DNA from: Robiginitomaculum sp.
GTDB lineage: Bacteria; Pseudomonadota; Alphaproteobacteria; Caulobacterales; Maricaulaceae
DNA: 5,500 nt
Direction: 5' to 3'
Assembly: GCA_026993275.1 (NCBI GenBank)
Contig: JALWUB010000261.1
Location: 1-5,500, forward strand
A model generated the notes under the pieces. It saw only the letters and a program-made list of their open reading frames with translations. It ran no database searches and had not been told where the DNA came from. Positions 1-5,500 of this stretch are shown here, piece after piece; position 1 is the first letter of the stretch, and each line of letters begins with the position of its first letter. Position numbers and translations under genes: made by a program.

Positions 1-333
1 CTGCGCGAGGCCATTCTTGAACACTGGCTGGCGGCACAAAGTGTTGACAGGGCGAGTTTGCGTCGCCATTTAACGCACAAGGGTTTTGCAGATGATCTGC
101 GCCAGCTGGAAAGACGCACAATCCCTGTCGGCGATGAGCCCGGCGCCGTGAGCACGGAGCGCTGGCTGAAGACCGCGCAGGACCTGATCGGCCGTGCCGG
201 TGCGACAGAGGAACAGGCGGTGCGTGTGCGTCAATTGCTGGACGGTCTGAAGCGCGGCGATCAAGGCGCCCTGAGGGCGCTGGGCAGTGCGCAGCGCGGC
301 GGCAAACCCGCGGAGGACGAGGACAGTGCCTGA
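1..333 (+). CDS. dnaG: DNA primase DnaG, C-terminal fragment (5' end outside window)
   Basis: The frame is open from the first base to TGA at 331-333, giving the last 110 residues of a longer protein. DnaG makes the RNA primers for replication, and its C-terminal helical domain docks on the DnaB helicase. The visible part is predicted all-helical: the segment LREAILEHWLAAQSVDRASL and the following LRRHL..GFADDLRQLERR resemble this helicase-binding end in alphaproteobacteria. A second helical stretch (WLKTAQDLIG, then EEQAVRVRQLLDGL) leads to a hydrophilic tail, AEDEDSA. The catalytic zinc-binding and TOPRIM domains are not in the window, so the call leans on this weak similarity and on position directly upstream of rpoD, a conserved bacterial arrangement. 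A TTG at 58 is an in-frame internal codon, not a convincing start. Primase is the best fit, but the fragment alone is not diagnostic. Confidence 0.72.
   Translation: MREAILEHWLAAQSVDRASLRRHLTHKGFADDLRQLERRTIPVGDEPGAVSTERWLKTAQDLIGRAGATEEQAVRVRQLLDGLKRGDQGALRALGSAQRGGKPAEDEDSA
44..72 (+). promoter_or_regulatory. Possible internal promoter within the dnaG 3' end, driving rpoD
   Basis: A perfect TTGACA lies at 44-49, and 15 nt downstream is GCCATTTA (65-72). That resembles the heat-shock sigma-32 -10 element (CCCAT-rich) more than TATAAT. E. coli has a heat-shock promoter for rpoD inside dnaG, so the position is plausible. Against it, the site is about 355 nt from the rpoD start, no good sigma-70 -10 sits at 17-nt spacing, and a hexamer match can occur by chance. 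Treat this as a candidate only. Confidence 0.15.
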
Positions 334-375
334 GGTGCAGGCGCTGGCCAACAGCATAGCGGCCTGCGCCGCACC
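334..375 (+). promoter_or_regulatory. Strong GC-rich stem-loop immediately after the dnaG stop
   Basis: The hairpin begins at the base after the dnaG stop codon. GGTGC (334-338) pairs with GCACC (371-375), GGCGC (340-344) with GCGCC (366-370), and GGCC (346-349) with GGCC (361-364). That is 14 base pairs, interrupted only by a bulged A at 339 and a T-T mismatch (345/365), closing an 11-nt loop. No T-tract follows (the next bases are AGAGAGGGATAA), so it is not a textbook intrinsic terminator. It could stabilise the dnaG 3' end, mark a processing site between dnaG and rpoD, or attenuate transcription. The structure is visible by complementarity; its role is inferred. Confidence 0.5.
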
Positions 376-387
376 AGAGAGGGATAA

Positions 388-415
388 CCCGGCGCGCCTG
401 CGCGCGCATTGCGGG
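388..415 (+). promoter_or_regulatory. Second stem-loop overlapping the rpoD ribosome binding site
   Basis: GCGCGC (392-397) pairs with GCGCGC (402-407) around the loop CTGC. After a four-base bulge (ATTG, 408-411), CCCG (388-391) can pair with CGGG (412-415), which is the start of the rpoD Shine-Dalgarno stretch. An alternative small hairpin, GGG (381-383) with CCC (388-390) around ATAA, uses the same CCC and would leave the ribosome site free. The two pairings are mutually exclusive. GC-rich spacers form such folds easily, so function is uncertain. Confidence 0.3.
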
Positions 416-419
416 AAAG
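413..419 (+). promoter_or_regulatory. rpoD ribosome binding site
   Basis: GGGAAAG ends 8 nt before the ATG at 428. It is a moderate, imperfect Shine-Dalgarno match and supports that ATG as the start. No other in-frame start with a better site is visible in the spacer. Confidence 0.5.
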
Positions 420-427
420 TGTGAGAT

Positions 428-2422
<1,995 letters not shown>

Positions 2423-2425
2423 GCG

Positions 2426-2439
2426 AAGCCGTCAGGCTT
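2426..2439. terminator. Small stem-loop in the 15-bp gap between convergent rpoD and gatB
   Basis: AAGCC (2426-2430) pairs with GGCTT (2435-2439) around GTCA, reading as a hairpin on both strands; the right arm runs into the gatB stop codon. A second small inverted repeat follows inside gatB (CAAGA 2441-2445, TCTTG 2449-2453). No T-tract follows on either strand, so this is at best a weak bidirectional terminator. The gap has no room for two separate ones. Confidence 0.22.
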
Positions 2440-3913
2440 ACAAGAGTTTCTTGCGCAAGATCTCGTTGACCGTCTTGGGGTTGGCCTTGCCCCTGGATGC
2501 CTGCATGACCTGGCCGACAAACCAGCCCAGCGCCTTGGGCTTGTCCTTGACCTTGGCGGCCTGAGCCGGATTGGCGGCGATGATCTCGTCAATCATGGCC
2601 TCGATGGCGCCGGTGTCGGTGACCTGTTTGAGGCCGCGCTCCTCGACGATCTTTTCCGGATCGCCGCCCTCGGTCCAGCAGATCTCGAACACCTGTTTGG
2701 CAATCTTGCCCGATATGGTGCCCGCCGAGATCATGCGCACAATGGCGCCATTGGCGGCGGCGGAAACCGGGCAGTCGGCGATCGCCACGCCCTCCTTGTT
2801 GAGCTTGCCAAAGACCTCGTTGAGCACCCAGTTGGCGGCCAGCTTCTTGTCATTGCCCTCGGCGGCTTCCTCGTAATAGGCGGCCTTTTCCCGGTCCATG
2901 ACCAGCACCCCGGCGTCATAGTCCGAGAGGCCGAATTCGCGCACGAAGCGCGCCTTTTTTTCGTCCGGCAGTTCCGGCAGGCTGGCCTTGATCGCCGCCA
3001 GCCAGTCTTCATCCAGCTTGACCGGCAACAGGTCCGGGTCCGGGAAATAGCGGTAATCATGGGCGTCTTCCTTGGAGCGCATGGTCCGCGTTTCGCCGGT
3101 TTCGGTGTTGAACAGCCGGGTTTCCTGCTCCACCGTGCCGCCTGCTTCGAGAATGCCGATCTGGCGGCGCGCCTCATAATCGATGGCCTGCTGGATGAAG
3201 CGCATGGAGTTGAGATTCTTGATCTCGCAGCGCGTGCCCAGCTTGCCGCCGGGCCGGCGCACCGAAACATTGACATCGGCGCGCAGGTTTCCCTTTTCCA
3301 TGTCGCCGTCACAGGTGCCCAGATAGCGCACTAGGGCACGCAGCTTGCGCACATAGGCCGCGGCCTCGCGGGGCGAGCGCATGTCCGGCTTGGAGACAAT
3401 CTCCATCAGCGCCACGCCGCAGCGGTTCAGGTCCACATAGGTGGCGTCGGGGTCGAGATCATGGATCGACTTGCCGGCATCCTGCTCCAGGTGCAGCCGC
3501 TCAATGCCCACGGCGATGGTCTGGCCCGGCTCCGGCTCGATCAGCAATTCGCCCTCGCCGACAATGGGGTGGTAAAGCTGGCTGATCTGATAGCCCTGCG
3601 GCAGGTCCGGGTAGAAATAGTTCTTGCGGTCGAAGCGGGAAAAGCGGTTGATCTGCGCCTTCAGGCCAAGCCCGGTGCGCACCGCCTGCTCGACGCAAAA
3701 TGCGTTCAGCACCGGCAGCATGCCCGGCATCGCCGCATCGACCAGCGACACATGGGTGTTGGGCGCGGCGCCATAAGCGGTGGAGGCACCGGAGAACAGC
3801 TTGGACTTCGAGGCCACCTGCGCATGCACCTCCAGCCCGATGATCATCTCCCAGTCACCGGTCTGCGTCGTGATCCAGTCCGCCTTGTCTGCGATGCGTT
3901 CAGCTGTAAACAT
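2438..3913 (-). CDS. gatB: Asp-tRNA(Asn)/Glu-tRNA(Gln) amidotransferase subunit B
   Basis: GatB binds mischarged Glu-tRNA(Gln) or Asp-tRNA(Asn), activates the side-chain carboxylate with ATP, and receives ammonia channelled from GatA in the cytosolic GatCAB complex. The chosen start gives 491 residues, normal for the family. Recognisable blocks in order: [10 protein letters not shown] (23-32, with E28 and H30 of the metal/ATP site region), SKLFSG (37-42), [20 protein letters not shown] (90-109), [12 protein letters not shown] (141-152), the [11 protein letters not shown] block (170-180), [17 protein letters not shown] (203-219), [10 protein letters not shown] (230-239) and [19 protein letters not shown] (280-298). 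The tRNA-binding tail domain ends in [20 protein letters not shown] (466-485). An ATG at 3967 would add 18 residues, but they lie in repeat-derived sequence and lack a well-spaced ribosome site; the ATG at 3913 has AAGAG 8 nt upstream. It lies downstream of gatA on the same strand and converges on rpoD. Confidence 0.97.
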   Translation of the reverse strand: MFTAERIADKADWITTQTGDWEMIIGLEVHAQVASKSKLFSGASTAYGAAPNTHVSLVDAAMPGMLPVLNAFCVEQAVRTGLGLKAQINRFSRFDRKNYFYPDLPQGYQISQLYHPIVGEGELLIEPEPGQTIAVGIERLHLEQDAGKSIHDLDPDATYVDLNRCGVALMEIVSKPDMRSPREAAAYVRKLRALVRYLGTCDGDMEKGNLRADVNVSVRRPGGKLGTRCEIKNLNSMRFIQQAIDYEARRQIGILEAGGTVEQETRLFNTETGETRTMRSKEDAHDYRYFPDPDLLPVKLDEDWLAAIKASLPELPDEKKARFVREFGLSDYDAGVLVMDREKAAYYEEAAEGNDKKLAANWVLNEVFGKLNKEGVAIADCPVSAAANGAIVRMISAGTISGKIAKQVFEICWTEGGDPEKIVEERGLKQVTDTGAIEAMIDEIIAANPAQAAKVKDKPKALGWFVGQVMQASRGKANPKTVNEILRKKLL

Positions 3914-3921
3914 TGTTCTTT

Positions 3922-3926
3922 CTCTT
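3922..3926 (-). promoter_or_regulatory. gatB ribosome binding site (decides the start)
   Basis: On the minus strand AAGAG lies 8 nt before the ATG at 3913, within the purine run AAGAGAAAGAACA. This favours that ATG over the in-frame ATG at 3967, which is preceded by GGGGGCG with only two bases between the G run and the ATG. Confidence 0.55.
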
Positions 3927-3938
3927 GGTGTTTTTTCC

Positions 3939-4025
3939 TGGGGAGAAGTGCGCGAAGCGTGGCTCATCGCCCCCTTTTATTGGGGAGGTTATTGGGGAGG
4001 CGGGCGCACAGCGTCCGGAGGGGGT
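3939..4025. repeat. GC-rich intergenic repeat with internal duplications, between gatA and gatB
   Basis: Most of the gatA-gatB gap is made of related sequence. A 22-bp unit occurs at 3939-3960 and again at 3993-4014 (+ strand, TGGGGAG at one end and AGCGT at the other), with 17 of 22 bases identical. A shorter copy of its TGGGGAGG end is at 3981-3988. On the + strand CGGGCGC (4001-4007) and GCGTCCG (4011-4017) form a 7-bp stem with one G-T pair and an ACA loop. CGCCCCC (3968-3974) is an imperfect inverted match to GGGGAGGCG (3994-4002). The composition (CTCCGGACGC..., CCTCCCC on the minus strand) resembles dispersed palindromic repeats found between genes in many alphaproteobacteria. Family membership cannot be proven from one copy. 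Confidence 0.45.
3977..4000. repeat. Perfect 12-bp tandem duplication
   Basis: TTATTGGGGAGG is present twice head to tail (3977-3988 and 3989-4000) with no mismatch. It lies inside the intergenic repeat, upstream of gatB and outside the chosen coding frame. It looks like a recent slippage or duplication event. Confidence 0.85.
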
Positions 4026-4027
4026 TC

Positions 4028-5500
4028 TCACCACCATTTCTCCGGCCTTGCATCAAACCCGGCCGCGCGTTCCAGCGCCGCACCGGCGGCGAAGCAGGTC
4101 TCCTCGTCCAGCGCCTTGCCGATGACCTGCAGGCCGAGCGGCAGGCCCTGGCCATCCAGCGCCGCGGGCACGGAAATGCCGGGCAGGCCGGCGAGATTGG
4201 CGGTGACGGTGAAAATGTCGTTCAGATACATCTGCACCGGGTCATCCTGGCGCGCGCCAAGAGCAAAGGCAGCGCTGGGGGTGGTGGGGGTGAGCAGCGC
4301 ATCGCAGGCCTCGAAGGCCTTTTTGAAGTCTTCGGCGATGCGCGCCCGCACCTTTTGCGCGCGGATGTAATAGGCGTCGTAAAACCCGGCGGAGAGCACA
4401 TAGGTGCCGATCAGCACGCGCCGGCGCACCTCGTCGCCAAAGCCTGCGGCGCGGGTCTTTTCGTAAGTTTGCGTCAGGTCATCCCCTTCGACGCGCAGGC
4501 CATAGCGCATGCCGTCATAGCGCGCCAGATTGGAGGACGCCTCGGCCGGGGCGATGATGTAATAGGCGGGCAGGGCGTATTTGGTGTGCGGCAGCGACAC
4601 GTCAACGATGTTGCATCCGGCCTCGCGCAGCCAGTCCATGCCCGCGGCCCAGACTGTTTCAATCTCGCCCGGCATGCCGTCCATGCGGTATTCGCGCGGC
4701 ACGCCAATGCGCAGGCCCTTGAGCGAGCGCGAACACGCGGCGGCAAAATCAGGCACATCGGCCTTGATCGAGGTGGAGTCCCTGGGGTCATGCCCGGCCA
4801 TGGAGCGCAGCAAGATGGCGGCATCCTCAACCGTGCGCGCAATCGGCCCGGCCTGGTCCAGCGATGAGGCAAAGGCAACGATGCCATAGCGCGAGCAGCG
4901 CCCGTAAGTGGGCTTGATGCCCACCGTGCCGGTAAAGCTGGCGGGCTGGCGGATCGAACCGCCAGTGTCGGTGGCGGTGGCGCCAAGGCACAGCCGCGCC
5001 GCCACGGCCGCCGCCGAGCCGCCAGACGAGCCGCCGGGCACCAGCGCTTCAGTGGAGCCTTGCGCCCGCCACGGATTGATCACCGGCCCAAAGGCCGAGG
5101 TTTCGTTGGACGAGCCCATGGCAAACTCGTCCAGGTTGAGCTTGCCCAGCATGACCGCGCCATCGCGCCACAGATTGGCGCTGACCGTGCTTTCATAGGT
5201 GGGGGTGAACGTGCCGAGGATTCTGCTGCCCGCCGTGGTCTGCACACCCTTGGTGCAAAAGAGGTCCTTGACGCCGATGGGCACGCCGTCCAGCGGTCCG
5301 GCCTCGCCTTTGGCGCGGCGCGCGTCCGAGGCGTCGGCCATGGCCAGGGCCTGCTCGTCCGTGGTCACCACATAGGCATTCAGCACCCCGGCTCCGGCCA
5401 TGGCGTCCAGATGCGCCTGGGTCAGCTCCCGGGCAGAGAAGTCCTTGCGGGCAAGACCCTTCAGGGCTTCCGCCAGGGTCAGGTCATTGAGCGCGCCCAT
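4028..5500 (-). CDS. gatA: Asp-tRNA(Asn)/Glu-tRNA(Gln) amidotransferase subunit A
   Basis: GatA is the amidase subunit of GatCAB: it hydrolyses glutamine (or asparagine) and passes the ammonia to GatB. The 490 residues cover the whole family length. The Ser-cisSer-Lys triad is intact: K78 in [11 protein letters not shown], cis-S158 in [14 protein letters not shown], and nucleophile S182 in [14 protein letters not shown]. Other family blocks are [20 protein letters not shown] (120-139), [20 protein letters not shown] (194-213, followed by LDQAGPI), the Y373/Y377 region [14 protein letters not shown], and the C-terminal [11 protein letters not shown] and LPLGLQVIG. The loop between NPW (142-144) and PGGSSGG is about five residues longer than in the Staphylococcus aureus enzyme, a form I associate with alphaproteobacteria. 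The ATG is the last codon of the window; [10 protein letters not shown] follows at once, as in relatives, so the gene is probably complete, although its ribosome site is out of view. gatB follows after 114 nt on the same strand; gatC is not visible and may lie upstream. Confidence 0.97.
   Translation of the reverse strand: MGALNDLTLAEALKGLARKDFSARELTQAHLDAMAGAGVLNAYVVTTDEQALAMADASDARRAKGEAGPLDGVPIGVKDLFCTKGVQTTAGSRILGTFTPTYESTVSANLWRDGAVMLGKLNLDEFAMGSSNETSAFGPVINPWRAQGSTEALVPGGSSGGSAAAVAARLCLGATATDTGGSIRQPASFTGTVGIKPTYGRCSRYGIVAFASSLDQAGPIARTVEDAAILLRSMAGHDPRDSTSIKADVPDFAAACSRSLKGLRIGVPREYRMDGMPGEIETVWAAGMDWLREAGCNIVDVSLPHTKYALPAYYIIAPAEASSNLARYDGMRYGLRVEGDDLTQTYEKTRAAGFGDEVRRRVLIGTYVLSAGFYDAYYIRAQKVRARIAEDFKKAFEACDALLTPTTPSAAFALGARQDDPVQMYLNDIFTVTANLAGLPGISVPAALDGQGLPLGLQVIGKALDEETCFAAGAALERAAGFDARPEKWW

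Noticed and set aside
58..333. Separate 91-codon gene starting at TTG 58
   Set aside because: The frame is open upstream to the window edge, the residues before the TTG continue the same helical pattern, and no convincing ribosome site precedes it. It is the tail of a longer gene.
334..375. Intrinsic (Rho-independent) terminator of dnaG
   Set aside because: The stem is strong, but it is followed by AGAGAGGGATAA rather than a T-run, so it is listed as a stem-loop of unknown role.
3780..4370. 196-codon plus-strand frame over the gatA-gatB gap
   Set aside because: Most of it is antisense to gatB and gatA, it has no clear ribosome site and no recognisable domain, and the central part is repeat sequence.
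3461..4867. 468-codon plus-strand frame spanning gatB, the repeat and gatA
   Set aside because: It is antisense to two genes with complete family motifs and passes through the intergenic repeat. The His/Arg/Gly/Ala-rich product is typical of antisense translation of GC-rich genes. Its length alone is not evidence.

Overview
The window is a compact stretch of housekeeping genes from a high-GC alphaproteobacterium. The lineage call rests on four things: a 664-residue RpoD whose core regions match the primary sigma-70 family and which carries a long acidic non-conserved region; the dnaG-rpoD gene order; a GatA with the extended loop before its GGSSGG signature that I associate with alphaproteobacterial enzymes; and strong G/C third-position codon use. 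The style of the intergenic repeat would fit Caulobacterales or Hyphomonadaceae-like genomes, but that is a weak inference.

Layout: positions 1-333 (+) hold the 3' end of what is most likely dnaG (primase), cut by the window edge. A 94-nt spacer (334-427) follows, and it can fold into one strong hairpin directly after the dnaG stop and a second that covers the rpoD ribosome binding site. rpoD (428-2422, +) is complete. After only 15 bp it meets gatB (2438-3913, -), which is transcribed convergently. Upstream of gatB on the same strand lies a 114-bp gap (3914-4027) with the gatB ribosome binding site and a GC-rich, internally duplicated repeat. gatA (4028-5500, -) then fills the rest of the window and its ATG is the last three bases.

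Functionally there are two units facing each other. The left unit pairs replication priming (DnaG) with the principal transcription initiation factor (RpoD), as in the classic macromolecular-synthesis operon. The right unit encodes the A and B subunits of the GatCAB amidotransferase, which converts Glu-tRNA(Gln) and/or Asp-tRNA(Asn) to the correctly charged amide form. gatC is not in the window and may lie just beyond position 5500.

I found no mobile element, CRISPR array, RNA gene, phage gene or unknown protein-coding system. The long open frames antisense to rpoD, gatB and gatA are best explained as codon-bias shadows. What is worth a second look is non-coding: the structured dnaG-rpoD spacer and the repeat between gatA and gatB.
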